From: Letharia columbiana
Lineage: Eukaryota; Ascomycota; Lecanoromycetes; Lecanorales; Parmeliaceae
Reading direction: 5' to 3'
DNA length: 64,000 nt
Assembly: GCF_014066305.1 (NCBI RefSeq)
Contig: NW_023501121.1
Span: 1-64,000, forward strand
Below are positions 1 through 11,769 of the stretch, piece after piece. Every line of letters begins with the position of its first letter. Within the stretch, counting starts at the first letter, position 1. Under the pieces are notes generated by a model that was given only the letters and a program-made list of their open reading frames with translations, ran no database searches and was not told the DNA's origin. The position numbers were made by a program, and so were the translations under genes.

Positions 1-3000
1 CTGGACCGCATTGCGAGGATTGTTCATCCATGACTCTGCGGTCATGCTCGTCACCGAGTACTACAAAGCGTAGAGTCGAACGGGAAAGCCTCGACTGATT
101 GCAAGGTTCCTGCCGGCTTTGGTGGGCCAAATCATCATAGCATACGTCTGCGATGTGGAGCATTTCTTGTTATACCTGCAACAGAGGGTCGGTTTGACGG
201 CCTACGACAGTTCACCATACCTGTTCGGATCAAAAAGTGATTCTGCCCCTACAGAGGAGCTTTCCAAGGCGCTGGCTCAAATCACAACGGATCACCTGGG
301 CCTTGAGATCACCGTGCAACCCTGGAGACACATGGCAATCTCACTCAACCGAGATGTACTTTTGAGGGAAATCCCGTGGATCTCGACCTGAATGATGAAT
401 CAGCGAGTGACGCGTAGGCCGCCCACAGTGGCAACATCCAGAGGGTACATTATGGCATCCGATCTGACCTGATCTGTGGCATGCATGCGAGCACTGTACT
501 GAAATTTCGGGGCGTTAGCTCAACCTGGAACAAGGGCATAGCCAAGATGGACATTTATACTCAGTAGGAGGTATCTGAACCACCAGCGAAGACTTCAGCA
601 AACCCTAAGCAACACGGGGTGCTTATACCACGAAGCTCAAGCCTGACAATCACAACACCTAGCCACGGAATGAGACAATTACCGGAAACGCCTATCAGTC
701 GCACGGAACCTGGCAACATTACCACAAGCTCAAGTCTGGGGAGCCACACGCGACCCCGACGCAACTCCAAACAAGACATCTTCGCAGACGATCTACCGGT
801 ACCTCGACCAGATACAGAGACAATAGTATTGGAAAAGTTGAAGTTGATGAGCCCTGACTATACAACATTTCGTACGGAAGGGCAACGCCGGGCTTTGTGT
901 GCTGTGCAATATGAGACTTGTGACCTGTTTATAGTACTACCAACTGCCGGAGGAAAGAGTATGCTATTTACAATTCCCTGCCCCACCCAGCGAAGACCGT
1001 GGTCCGGTTAGCCCATCCGTGGCTTTACTGGAGAGAACGATGAGAAAATGCCAACAGCGAGGCATATCCTGCATTCAATTCATGAGAGGCGTTAGAGAAG
1101 CGCAAACCCTGGTTTTCGTATCTGTCAAGCTGGTATCGAGTGATGATTTTACGGAGTACGTCAACGTCCTGACGAGTAGGAACCTGCTAAGCATGGTGGT
1201 GTTTGACGAGGTCTATACCAGAATCCTGGATCGAGAGTATAGGGAAGCGATGGAGGAGGTGAACATCCTGGCCCGTCTAGCCCCCCGACGTGTGGCACTT
1301 ACTGCATCCATGCCATCTTACATGGAAACAGAATCAAGATCTGAGCTGCATATGAACTCTGCTGCAATGATTCGAGAATCAACTACACGAGCCAATATCT
1401 CCTACAACGTCCGGCGGATCGAGGGGTCAAAGCCAATGGAGGAGGCCGTAGAGATCATGAAAGGACACCTGAAGAGCCTGCAACCTGGACACAAGGCAAT
1501 AGTCTTCCCTCGAATAACGGAACAATGCAGGTGGTTTGCGACAAAACTGAACGCCAACTGCTACTACAACGATCTACCTGGTAAACAAAACCAGCTGGAA
1601 GCCTGGCTGATGAAGACCGAACCTGCTATAATGGTAGGTTCACCTGGACTAGGGACTGAACTAGACGAGAATGGCATTGCCGTGGTCTTCTTTTACGATG
1701 CATACTTTGACGCATCTGGCTTTATCCTGTAAAGTGGACGGGCAGGTCGAGAAGGATGGCCAACAATGGCGACCTGTTTGTGTCTAATTCCTGAACAGAA
1801 GTGGCAAGACCTTACGAACCTGACAACGCCACTCGACGAGACAAAAACAATGGCTTTTTTCCTGAAGACGTCGAAATGCAGGCGGCAACCACTGTCTGCA
1901 TTCATGGACAACGACCCTGATACACCTACATGCATGCTTTCGGGTTATGCTTGCTGTGATAATTGTGCCTATGCCGGCGGAAGCGTCGCAGCTGGGGAGC
2001 AAAGCCGTGTCAGACCCAATGGATCCTTCGAAGTCCCTGTACTGAGGCCGCCACTGCCATCAAATTTTGGCAACCCTGAAAACGGGTCCCTTCAACGAAG
2101 ATTTAATCCTGTTTTTGATGTTGCTAGTCGAACGGGTAGTGGGGAGCAACACCAATATGGAGATGATGACACTAGAATGAGCGACCTGCAAAATGAGGGG
2201 CGTCTGCCCGCTGAAGACACCGCGTTTACAAGATTCGGTTCCGACCTGGAGACGACTGATGTTGATAACGGGCTTTATCATCTGAACCCTCTCACCCGCA
2301 AGGATGAAGGAAGTTCTAAAACTCCTTTGAGAGAACCTGCTGTGGATACATCGAGATCACTACCTGTACTACGGAGTAACCTGTCCTATAGAGATGGTAA
2401 CATCTTGCGACCAGGCTTTGGCATAGGCCAAATCCCACGAACAGCTGGTGACTGGTACGGCGACCGGTCGACTCCCAATCCGAGCATGGGCTTCACACCG
2501 GCAAGCCACATCTCGCCATCAACGTAGCTAGGGGCGTTTAGCGCAAGCTTTGGTGGATTGAGACAAGCTTCCACGCCACAAATTGGTGGTTCTGGTGGGG
2601 ACACAGGAGGAAGACCTGCAGCTACAAATATACACAACTCGGGCAATCAGGTTCCAGCGCCTTGCCAATTAACCTGATAGAAGGCTTGAAAGACACAAAT
2701 CACAGAATTCATCTGCGGACGGTCTTCAACATCCTGAAGGGCAGGTGCCCCGTCTGCTGGTTGCAGGATGGTCCTGACGGTGGGAAGCATCAGTTCGGGA
2801 GACACAGCTGCAGTAGCCCACTGCTTACGCATGACCAATTTATGGATTTTCGTCAAGGCCTGAAATATACGGGCGTTTGTACAATCAATCTTGCCTGCTC
2901 CTCACCGACATTCGTGTGTAATCGGTGGAGGGATTCACTGTGTGGGTACAGAGATATCCTGTTACCTGTATGTATTTCAGCTGCAAGGTTGGAGAGCTAC

Positions 3001-3198
3001 CAGCCAATTGTGCAAAACCTGTGTCCGGTTTACACGGAGGATGCGGCGTTCCTGAAATGGTTATCATTGGGGATCTACGATGGTACTGGTCCTGAAAATC
3101 GAGGAGAAAGTCCGAAACTGGGATCTGATAAGGTCGTACATGTGACCATACTGTTCGAGAAGATTACGCGCGAATGGGTAAGGATCCACCTGCAGTGA
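1..3198 (+). pseudogene. Telomere-linked RecQ-like DEAD/H helicase, broken
   Basis: The window opens inside this gene. Pieces in order: an N-terminal conserved block (about 74-391, ending in a WRHMAI motif, then a HSGNIQRVHYG-like stretch to about 560); helicase motif I (PTAGGKS, about 943-963); motif II (VVFDEVYT, about 1198-1221) where RecQ would have DEVH; motif III (ALTASMP); C-terminal helicase lobe to motif VI (SGRAGREG, 1733-1756); a Cys-rich block (CRR...CDNC, about 1888-1965); and a C-terminal Cys/His-rich domain (CPVCW...CGYRDILLPV, 2662-3198). This order matches, from family knowledge, the giant fungal subtelomeric RecQ proteins. The frame is broken by stops at 71, 389, 415, 1009 and 1730 and by shifts near 390, 990-1019 and 2530-2660. 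The stops at 415 and 1730 replace expected Gln codons (CAG or CAA to TAG or TAA). No functional protein is expected. Confident on family, less so on exon structure. Confidence 0.8.
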
Positions 3199-4483
3199 GT
3201 CATGGAGATATGATCTAAAATACCTGAGAAGACCTGTGTATAAAACCGGCGTGATGCATTTCCGCTCAATAATGTGAATAAATTTTTGGACCATAAACGA
3301 GAACGTAACAGTAATCATGCATACATGAAATAAGTGAAAAAGCTTTATCAGCATTTAGCGTTGTACTGTGGATGTTCTATATATATGCCAAGCGCAACTA
3401 GCGCAAGGTGGAACGCATATATATTATTCCTGTCTATATACGCCTACCATAGTTATAGATATTGGATGAGGGTTGACTAGCTACAAGCTGTGCGGGATAT
3501 GAACGTATCTCTCAGCAGAGATAAGTTCCAGTGGTAGACTGTATCAAATCCTGTATGTAACAGACGGCAATAAAGACTAGGGAACTGAGAGACTGTAGTT
3601 GAGAGAAAGTAGCCAAAGTGCATGGATGAAGTGAGCGAAAAGGCACGTCTTTGAAATGGATCGAGAGAGGACGTAGTAAGGCTTTCCGCCGCCGCTCACC
3701 ACGATAAAATCAACAACGAGTATACTGATAGGTCAGTGCAAGAGTCTAGTACTAGCCCCTTTACGATTGATATAAAGATATTACGATACGAGAGAATATT
3801 AAGAGTCGAGTACGGAGGCAAAATTGGAATTAAAGTCCGTGATGAAGACTTCAAGTGAGGCTGGAACGAACGGATAACTGAGCATACAGTGCTAATGGAG
3901 GTTCGCGCCGCCGGGCTTGCTTGTAGCTCCTCCCCCTTACGGCGAAGACAGAGAGCCTCTTCCAAACCCGATTACAAGTTGTCCCACGACAGTGTCTTGG
4001 ATAAAGCCTGTTAACCGAGAAGGTAAAGAAGTAAGCAGTTAGGAATGAGCTGGTACTATGTCAAGGTGGCGAGGTCGACGGTGCACCAAGCGGAGGAACG
4101 ACGATGATGCCATCGATTATGCGACGACTGTCAATAACAGAAAAGGGCTCGTAGAGTGACATAGTACTTTAACATTAGAGCGGGAGCTAAGCCGTGAAGT
4201 CGACACTCGGAAGTGAAAGATTTCTCTAAGGCTTGTGCTTTACACATCACAAAACTCTCTCATCAACAACGAGATCATAAAACCCACAAACCCATATCTT
4301 CAAGAATAGCGCCACCCTAATCAGAAATTCTGTTCATAGCCAACTGTAAGTGAACACGCTTGCTATAAAGTCTTCCAAGTGTGTCACTCATACTCAGTGC
4401 GTGAGCACAGGGATTCGTGTGGTACAACAGCCAAAGACCTGTTAACAGCAACTTCGGTATGCTGGAACTCGCTGTGAGGCTAC
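3199..4483. other. Intergenic stretch, no gene recognised
   Basis: This 1.3-kb stretch separates the helicase pseudogene from the Q/P-rich gene. Only short unlikely ORFs occur (for example 3696-3965 on the minus strand). An alternating TA tract lies near 3381-3426. The 300 bases before 4484 contain pyrimidine- and CA-rich runs that could be promoter sequence for the next gene, but no specific motif can be claimed. Confidence 0.5.
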
Positions 4484-6187
4484 ATGACTACATACAGTCA
4501 GCGACAAGCCAGACTGACAGATCGTCACAGGAGAATGATGTGCGACACCCCGCGACTGCGGATCGAGGACCTGTCTCAGCGGTTGGCCGCGGCTCAAAAT
4601 TCTGATCGACAGCGGAGCTCTACAAACCCAAATGCAACTGTCTCTCCCTGCTCTCAGCCCACGGACGGCGTTTCAGCTGGGACAATCTATCAACTCATGC
4701 CTGCGGACGCTCGACTCGTCCAACACGCTTCCGTGAACCTGCAACCTGCTCCTCAACGGCCCCTAGCTACATACGGATATGGTGTACTATACCCACCAAC
4801 GCAAGGCTATGCCCAAGCAACAAGCCACCAGACTGGTTGGTCTTACCACACTGTGCCGAGCACGCATACCATGCCCACCTTTCATACTGCTACGCCAACC
4901 CATGGCACGCCCGCCGTCCACATCCCTTGCAACACTGCATACACTGGGTACAACTCCATGCGGCTGCCTGAACAGAATCACAGCTTCATCATGCCATACA
5001 CGGTTCAAACACCTTCATCACGTGCACATTCAGTGAGTACTCCAACAACGATGATGCGAGCGATTAGTAACCAAACGCAGGGCGGTGTGGCATATATGCT
5101 GATGTCAAACATCTCAAAAACTGCAGCTGCATCGCCTGCATCATCTCCCAACGTTATTACTCCTGGAAGACCCGCAACATCGCCCATCAAGATGGTCTGC
5201 ATCCGAGGAAAGTGGTATAAGGAGACCTTGGAAGGGAAATTGGTACCGGCTGTAACGCTCAGGATCACCAGTACTAAGTTTTATGCTAACGGGTCTGAAG
5301 GACAAGAAACAAAGGCCACAGGACCTCCAGGATCGAGCTGAATCGAGTACCCCTATACCTGACTCGCGGCAACCAATAAGACCTAAGCCGATGTACGCAT
5401 CTGGACGCCTAGACCGCGGGGGTCCACTGACGACTGTTGGGTTGGAGGCAGCGGTGAAGGCATGGATGGCAGGGTTCCCCGAAAGAGGATATCCAAAGCA
5501 GGGAGGTGCAGATTCTCAACAGGCCTGGAGACCTGCCACGCCGACATCAGGTTTAGTTGATCTGAATACGGAAGGGGACATTGACTTGAACTGGAAGACA
5601 GACACTGCCGGTTTTGACGAATACCAACCTGAAGGGCCGACAAGGGGCACGGAAACACCTGTAATGGCAAAACCACATGGACAGCGGCACTATAACATCC
5701 GGTTTGACCCAGAAGGCGGCGAGTCCAATCACGACGGCATTAAGACCGAGGACCAAGAGGAGAATGGCCCAAGGCTCAATTCGTGGATCACTAATCCGCC
5801 GAAAACCTCGAACGACGGACCTGATTTTGAGAAGCGGAAAGGAGGAGCTCTACGGAAGAAATTGCGCGGAAGAGGATCGAAAGATAGAAAATCGCCTGGT
5901 GAATACTGAGAAATGTCTCTTGGTGCACTGGGATCTAAAAATTGCGAATAGACTGTGACGATGGAGTGGAGAACCTGAACGACCTTCAGCCTGACTGGGA
6001 TGACGTGCAAGGGCCTTTACAGCGACTTCATTCTGAGCGGAGCGGCTCAGAAGACTCTTTCAAAACTGCGGAAGAGGGTAGACCGGCCGCAGAGATGAGG
6101 GTTAAGGCTCAAGAGGGCATGGTAAAGCCTGAGGCTGGAGGACTGAGGCTAGCTCACGGTGACCGAGACTGGTCACAGGGAGAATGA
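4484..6187 (+). CDS. Q/P/T-rich protein of unknown function, three-exon model
   Basis: I do not recognise the family. The first exon (4484-5251) encodes a basic start, a Q/P/T/Y-rich disordered middle and a compact motif around VCIRGKWYKETLEG (about 5200-5240). I place introns at 5252-5300 (donor GTAACG, branch GCTAAC, acceptor AAG, phase 0) and 5899-5951 (donor GTGAAT, acceptor TAG, phase 1). Both joins keep the frame open to TGA at 6185-6187 and give an acidic, charged C-terminus. Alternatively the first exon reads on to 5341 through FYANG, a motif echoed by FYVADGNG in the next gene, which would argue against the first intron. It lies directly downstream of the helicase pseudogene on the same strand and resembles the zinc-knuckle gene that follows. 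No premature stop is needed in this model. Confidence 0.45.
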
Positions 6188-6637
6188 TAGTGATGCTGGA
6201 GGATGGGACTGTGACTTGGAGGGTTGGATGCGAGGATTGGCCGTGTCGATACTGAACTCTCCACAAACTCACAATCATGCGATGTGTCAAGATATCAGGT
6301 AACTATGGTAGAATAAGTAGTGTGTAGATTGCATGAATTATTCCATCTCAGGACTCCCCTGGGCCAGTATTTGTAACCCTCACAAATTAGGTGGTTGTTC
6401 CAACAGGTGGCTGAGAGGAGGCTGGGAACCTTATTTCGACACGATGCTTGATGGCGGACCTGGAACCTGCAAGAAGCGGGACGGGTTTTGCTGACCGTTA
6501 CGACTAGACTTAAAAGGTAATCACTAGTAGTCCGTCACTAACCAGTAACTTATACTAGTTGTAGGCTTGAAAGCGTGCGACCGCTTTCCCACACATATCT
6601 CTGCAGAGACGTGCGGTAGGTAGTTGCATTCTAAGAC
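6188..6637. other. Intergenic stretch
   Basis: About 450 bases between the two related Q/P-rich genes. I see no ORF, RNA gene or repeat that I can support here. Confidence 0.45.
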
Positions 6638-6638
6638 A

Positions 6639-8650
6639 TGAAAGCTCAACTACACGAAACTTCAATTCCAAATTGTGATAATCACCCAAATGTACGCGCT
6701 TCCCGACACTGGTCAGCGTACAGCGCCCGCTCCACACCCTCCACCAGTGACTACTTGCAATCTTGGCCTCGTGACCTTGACACCTTCAAACCATCAACAG
6801 AGCAGCAAGAAGACTTTCTAAGTTCGTCAAGCGGCTCAGCACAGCTTTCCCTCGCCAGAGCGCTGTCTCGAAAGCGAATGGGAAGATCGCTAACGTATGC
6901 GCAGGAATATGGCCCAGTACACTCATCTAAGTTCGGGCTATGCCTACTACGTGAACCCTGATTCAAGCCGATACCCTGAGCCGGTTGGGCCATAAGCGCA
7001 AGCGACACAGGCTCTCGCACCTGGAGCAATGTACCCTTCACAGCAATATCCGGACGGAGTACCTGCAAACGCCTACGACCACCGACCCTCGGTACCTGGA
7101 GCGCCATACCAGTATCAAGCTGTGTCACCTGCAGATGACTACCAGTATCAACCACTACCGACGCATGTGGCAGCTGGGGTCTTACCAATGACAACAACGA
7201 ATGCCATGAGTATTCAACAAACAGTCAAACACCACGCGTGTTCCAGCCCCATCAAGCCTATCACCTGCGTGTACCAGCAAATTCACATCTGCCGCCTCCT
7301 GGCACGCCCCTGAATCAACCTGTACGCCATGTTCAACAGGGCGATATTATAGTGAACGTACCTGCTATTGAGGATCAACAACAGATTGTTCGAGGAACAA
7401 GCGTTAGGATCAACAGTTCAATAACCAGCCACGACCCTGCAACAGTCGTGACAGGGATCTTCAAAGCATATGACCTGGAGAAGACCCTACCTGATAACCA
7501 GTCGACGAAACATACGGCGGAAGCACCGGTGCCGAATAGCAACACTTCGGAGGCTGGGCAGAAACCTGAGGACCTGAGAGGAGCACCTGTGAAAAACTTC
7601 AACGGTGTGTGGTGTCTGGAGCCACCGCAGAAGGGATACAACTTGAGGAGGTTGGAGGAAGCCGACTCATGCTCCGAGTTTTATGTCGCGGACGGAAATG
7701 GGTATACAGCCTGGAGGACCTACGTAAGTCTCCCCATATGAAGGTGTATTGAAGACTGTCTGACATCAAATAGCTTCAAGAGTTAGGGAGTCCGGTGAAA
7801 CAATCGGGCTTGCAAGAGAAGGAACCTAAACATGCAAAAGAGAGGAATACTGGGCTCAGATCGTCCAATCAGTACGATACCGATAACCCGGCTCTACCAC
7901 CTGCAAAGGCTCTGCAAATGGAGAGGCCTGTAACCCTGTCTATACCTGAAACTACCCAATCGAGGGAGTAACCAGAGAGGCCCAGAGCCTGATAAAATGT
8001 GGCTATCGCAAGTGGGATTCCACCCATGATGAGGTCACGCGCCGGGAAGACAAAACGTGGGATTATTCATGGACAGCCGCGAATCTGTCAGAACGCTGAA
8101 TGTGGGGGCAACCACGACCTGATTACTTGCAACAAGGCCAAGATTTGCTGGGGCTGTGGGGATGATGCTCACTGGCAACCCCAATGCGAGTGGACGTGCG
8201 ATGACTGTGGCGCACTTGGCCATACGAATGAAATGTGCTTTTCGATTCCCGTCGGCCAAGGCCTAGAGTCCAGACGAAAACACCAACCTAGAAACCTAGA
8301 GAAGCAGGCAGAAACTGTTCATGACTCATGATCGGGATGAATGCGAACCTGCAGATATGAAGACTCAGGCCGATCAAGGGGATAAAAGCCAGAGGAGGGA
8401 TGAGGTCGTCGGTCGGTCCGAAAAGCCTAAACAACCTGGGAAGATAAAAGATGAAAGCTCAGCGTCGTCGAAGTAACCTGTGAAGCAAGCTACAAACAGC
8501 GAAGCTGAAAAAAAACCTGTGGCATCCTCTACGATACTAGTAAGAGGAGAGAGTATGGTCCGCCGAAGCGAACAGCGGTGAAAGACAGTCTCTCGGAGAG
8601 TGAGAGGAAGTTTTTCACTACAAATTGGTGGGTATGCAAGCCTGGGAGCA
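6639..8650 (+). pseudogene. Q/P-rich protein with CCHC zinc knuckles, nonsense-scarred
   Basis: Readable from about 6909 (just after a GCTAAC branch site and a GCGCAG acceptor at 6901-6904); the first exon upstream is unresolved. The order is a Y/P/Q-rich region (6909-7310), a motif around NFNGVWCLEPP with FYVADGNG (about 7595-7700), an intron at 7724-7773 (GTAAGT...CTGAC...TAG, phase 0), a linker, then zinc knuckles at about 8086-8252. Two are textbook CX2CX4HX4C (ICWGCGDDAHWQPQC and CDDCGALGHTNEMC), preceded by a CX4C variant. Such knuckles bind single-stranded nucleic acid. Stops interrupt the frame at 6993, 7969, 7990, 7993 and 8474, and each is explained by CAA or CGA becoming TAA or TGA. 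Frameshifts lie near 7213 and 8320. It resembles the gene at 4484-6187 around the W-containing motif, suggesting an old duplication. It could also be a gag-like gene. Confidence 0.6.
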
Positions 8651-8910
8651 AATGAGGAGCGACGACTGGTCCCTGGGTCAGTGTCTTTACCTCACTCCGT
8701 TAAGGTACATAATCATGACGAATGAGGACTGAGGCTGACAAGTATGATCGCAAATAGAAGACGAAATGAAAATCAGCGTGGGGGATTGCATGAAAAGATC
8801 TCCAAGGAATCGTAAGTCAGGGCTTGTACGCTCGAGAATGAATATGATACCGCCACGCTGTTCCTTCTCGTACTTGTTGTGGTTTCGGGGTGCTGATGGC
8901 ATGTGGGCAG

Positions 8911-9132
8911 GTTCTCGAGGAGGCGTCACACAGGTCCGCGTCGAATTTATGGACGATACCACCCGCTCCATCATCCGCAACGTCAAGGGGGCCGGTACGC
9001 TTCCATTCTCCTCCTTATCGCGCTCGTGATGAGCTTGGCGGATGAGTGCTGATAGGTGGGATGTCTATAGTGCGTGAAGATGATATTCTATGCCTGCTTG
9101 AGTCGGAGAGAGAAGCTAGGAGGTTGAGATGA
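8911..9132 (+). pseudogene. RPS28: Ribosomal protein eS28 (RPS28), last two exons
   Basis: Exon 8911-8994 encodes [16 protein letters not shown] and on to NVKG. It is followed by a 76-nt intron (8995-9070, GTACGC...TAG, phase 1) and exon 9071-9132 encoding VREDDILCLLESEREARRLR and a stop. This is the near-universal C-terminal two thirds of small-subunit protein eS28, with one change (Ala where Pro is usual just before VRED). The first about 25 residues are not found. A TCCGTTAAG just before a GT at 8705 could be the decayed end of exon 1 (expected PVK), but the following exon cannot be read. Retained introns show a genomic fragment rather than a retrocopy. A functional gene must exist elsewhere, since eS28 is essential. 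Alternatively an unusual 5' exon is hidden upstream. Confidence 0.8.
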
Positions 9133-9607
9133 TGGGGTGGTGGATGGGAGGATTTGGAATGTTGGTGGGGTTATATGTGGAGGAGAGATGGCTACGGTTG
9201 CGTGAATGAGATCAGAGGCGTTGGCTGTAGCTTTGATTCTTGCGGCTAGCTGAGAACTGAATATATGATATGCCTTTGAAAGAGCCTTCGCGAATGCTAT
9301 GTGAATTGGTATAACGCTGGTGAACAATCCTTGCTGTAGCTCCTTTTCTTGGTAATAATACAGATGTGTGATAATGCCGGTCAAAGATCCTCCCTCTTTC
9401 TCGCTCTTCCTGCAGATGATGTATAGTTGTCGTATGGCACGTATGGCAAATCCTTGCACTAACTCTCCGCGACTGGGAATGATATATCGTTATGGTGAAG
9501 CTTGTTGTATGTAGAGTGTCTGTTGTACGCTGAGTGACTGTGATCTGAGATGAGGAAGGACTCCAAGCTGCTGAGGGTCTTAATCGAGGAGGATTGGGTT
9601 CTCGTTG
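9133..9607. other. Region between eS28 fragment and BTB gene
   Basis: This holds the 3' flank of the eS28 fragment. A minus-strand open frame runs from about 9500 to 9088 (residues such as VQGFAIRAIRQLYIICRK). I do not recognise it, and its 3' part overlaps eS28 exon 4, so it may be chance. Confidence 0.3.
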
Positions 9608-10487
9608 TCATCGACGTAGTTTCACTCTCTCCTGCCAGAAGTCCACCGGATTATACATGGTCCGCTTTCCCTTCATTCCATAAAGCGTAAGCACTAATCC
9701 CTGCAAGAATCTCGGATGGTAAGAGCCATTATTTGCGAGGGCGTTCGAAAGATTGTATTCTGTAGCAAAGAGGTCGAGAAGGAATCTTCGAAGCCGGAGT
9801 ACCTTTCCAGGGTATCTCCACAGTGTGTTGACCGCGCCCTGCGCGGGAAATAGTCCTCCATCCCTTCTCTTCTTGATAACCGTGTCTACGTAAGTGTTTT
9901 GTAAACCGGGTATCCTAGTCCGTTCGGCGAAAGAGTAGGTCTGGATGATGACTTCCTAAGGTAGAGTCTTGTAGTTCTCTGATTCTAAAATGACGGTTTT
10001 GGAATAGAGCCATGTTGTAAAACGGCGAAAGACGTCTGGATCTTCGTTCTTCATGAAAATACTTCGGGCAGCGATGCCGCCCTCCGTTGTCTCGCTAATA
10101 GAGAGCTTCTCTTTGAAGAACGACGACGTACGCCAGAGAAGTCCACGATGAATGCCAAAGCTAGTGAGACTCTCGCCAATCTTGAAGTCGATGATGGTAT
10201 CGTAGATTGAGCTGTAGCGTAAGTGCCTCGTCAGTCTTTGCAGTAAGCGTAGGTAGGGGAAGGACTTACTCTGACACCTTGCCCACCGACTTCGCCACCT
10301 TAGGCTCGGTCGGAGCACTCGTTTCTGTCTTTATATTTATACGCTTGCTGCTGTTTGGCGGTGGACTCGCTGGAGTTGTCGAAGCTGTCGTCTTTCGTTT
10401 CCGAGATGACGCAGAAGAGGCGCCAGACCCTGCTGTGGACGTTGAGGTTGTAGATTTCCGCCTATGAGAGGGCAAAGTTTGCGGCAT
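9608..10487 (-). pseudogene. BTB/POZ domain protein with one nonsense codon
   Basis: Start ATG at 10487 and exon 1 10487-10270 (Ser/Thr-rich, basic). Intron 10269-10212 has GTAAGT, branch CTGAC and acceptor CAG (phase 2). Exon 2 runs 10211-9608. The total is 822 nt, 273 codons plus stop. Residues about 73-150 form a BTB fold (IIDFKIG, FGIHRGLLWRTSSFF, DPDVFRRFTTWLY), the dimerisation/adaptor domain that in fungi often links targets to cullin-3, and a typical C-terminal tail follows. Codon 9956-9958 is TAG. The text around it reads TLP-stop-EVIIQTYSFAERT where Trp is usual, so one G-to-A change explains it and all 115 later codons stay open to the TGA at 9608. Either the gene died very recently or the base is an error or polymorphism. 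The downstream neighbour on the same strand is a retrotransposon. Confidence 0.8.
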
Positions 10488-10536
10488 GGTTTGAGCCTGC
10501 GGATAGATCTCAGTTAGATTAGATTACAATGGGTGT

Positions 10537-10870
10537 TTAGTGCTCGCAAACAGTGAGGCCATACAGAAATGACGCCTGCACAAGTAGATATGTAGATTCA
10601 TGATTGGGCATATCCAACACTGGGGCAGCTAAGACCTTTCTGGACATGCAGAAAGGCGCCCCAGCGCTAGAAAAACTCCCAAAACAACCCAAGACGTCAT
10701 CTAAAGAGGGCGAAGGTCTCGAAGAGGACTCCTGACGGTACCTACTGCAGCAAGCAGGGGGTACTGACAGCACTAGTGCGGACGGGCGGGAAGGTACTGG
10801 TGCCGTAGTGATGCTCTGAGTATGTGGGCTGGGTGAGTGACGATGTAGAGGCGGTAGGAATCTGACTTCC
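10537..10870 (-). repeat. 3' terminal region of tyrosine-recombinase retrotransposon
   Basis: The sequence from TTAGTGCTCGCAAACAGTGA at 10537 recurs at 32791 and, in decayed form, at 31557 and 31988. Here it lies directly downstream of the recombinase ORF, so I take it as the terminal non-coding part of that element, read on the minus strand. It includes a GC-rich GCGCTGGGG/CCCCAGCGC segment near 10660. Confidence 0.65.
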
Positions 10871-11769
10871 AACGGCCTAGCAATTGGATCTCGTCATTGC
10901 TAAGGCCGGCGTCACGTGCTGACGTTGCAGCCCCTCTGCGGAAGGAATGGCCTGAATAATGGCCCTCAACACCAAGTGACGTCAGCACCTCGCGGAGGTT
11001 GCTGGTGACGGCCTTCCTAGTGAAGGAGGAGCCCCCCAGCTGGAACAGCGGCGCATCAGGTGGGGCTTCCCACCTGAAGAGGTGACGTATGGCTTTGATT
11101 GCGCATGCGTCATCGCCAGATGCGGCCACCGTGAGTGTGATCCCACGGCGAAATGGGTCCGTTTTGGACGCTGGAAGCGTGAGTTCCAGGTGATCGTCGA
11201 ATAGCCTCACCGAGCGACGTGTGAGGAACCATTCGCCGAAGTCCTCCTGTTGAAGGTCCCGCTTGCTGTAAGTAAACTCACCTACGCGTAGGAATGCTGC
11301 GAAGGCGAGGCAAAAGGAGGCATGTAGAGTCGCCCCGGCGTGGGTCGACTTATCGAAATAAGGAAGGATTTGAAGCAATAGATCCTTGGTGATTGGACGT
11401 CTTTCTTTGGTGTCAGCTTCGCCACGAAGACGGCGACTACCTGCAAAAATGCGTTGTAACTGGGGGCGATGAAACACTGAAAGATCATCGAACCCCATAT
11501 CCACATGGGCTGACCTAAGGCCGGTGAGGTATGCCTTCATAGACTTCGACTTGACGCGGTGAGTGCTCAAGTCAGCAATCCAGCCCGTGAGGGCATTCAT
11601 AGTTGCTGGAAAGGGAGGTTGGACCCCCTAAGTGCGCAATAGCTAGTGTAGAATCTCGCTGGAGTCGCGTATGTCTTCCTGGTTTTGGTAGCAAGCCCCC
11701 ACCAGAGAAGTCGTGCGGCCTCTCGCAGCAGTGCGGTCTGATTGTACCAATATCCTGGTGGGTCTCGCC
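10773..11769 (-). pseudogene. Tyrosine recombinase of YR retrotransposon
   Basis: Open from 11600 to 10773 (275 residues), with the N-terminal part continuing upstream in another frame (REAARLLWWGLATKTRKTYA, about 11733-11674). A missing C near 11603 explains the shift. Catalytic signature: Arg in AFLRVGEFT, the HxxR box in SGHSFRRGAA, and LLGRWKSDSYRLY with the nucleophile Tyr. These residues cut and rejoin DNA to integrate the cDNA circle. Length and motif spacing are normal for DIRS/Ngaro recombinases. It follows the RNase H domain directly. All catalytic residues are intact, so only the frameshift and 5' damage make this copy dead. Confidence 0.85.

Noticed and set aside
619..1011. Separate small helicase gene
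   Set aside because: It is one piece of the same helicase; motif order continues through 1019-1732 and 1766-2527 in the family order.
5252..5300. The phase-0 intron as certain
   Set aside because: Kept only as a model: the competing reading through FYANG resembles the next gene, so the intron is not proven.
8777..8811. Exon 2 of eS28 (TCTCCAAGGAATC before GTAAGT)
   Set aside because: Resemblance to the expected VLGRT codons is limited to about 12 bases and the preceding residues do not fit.
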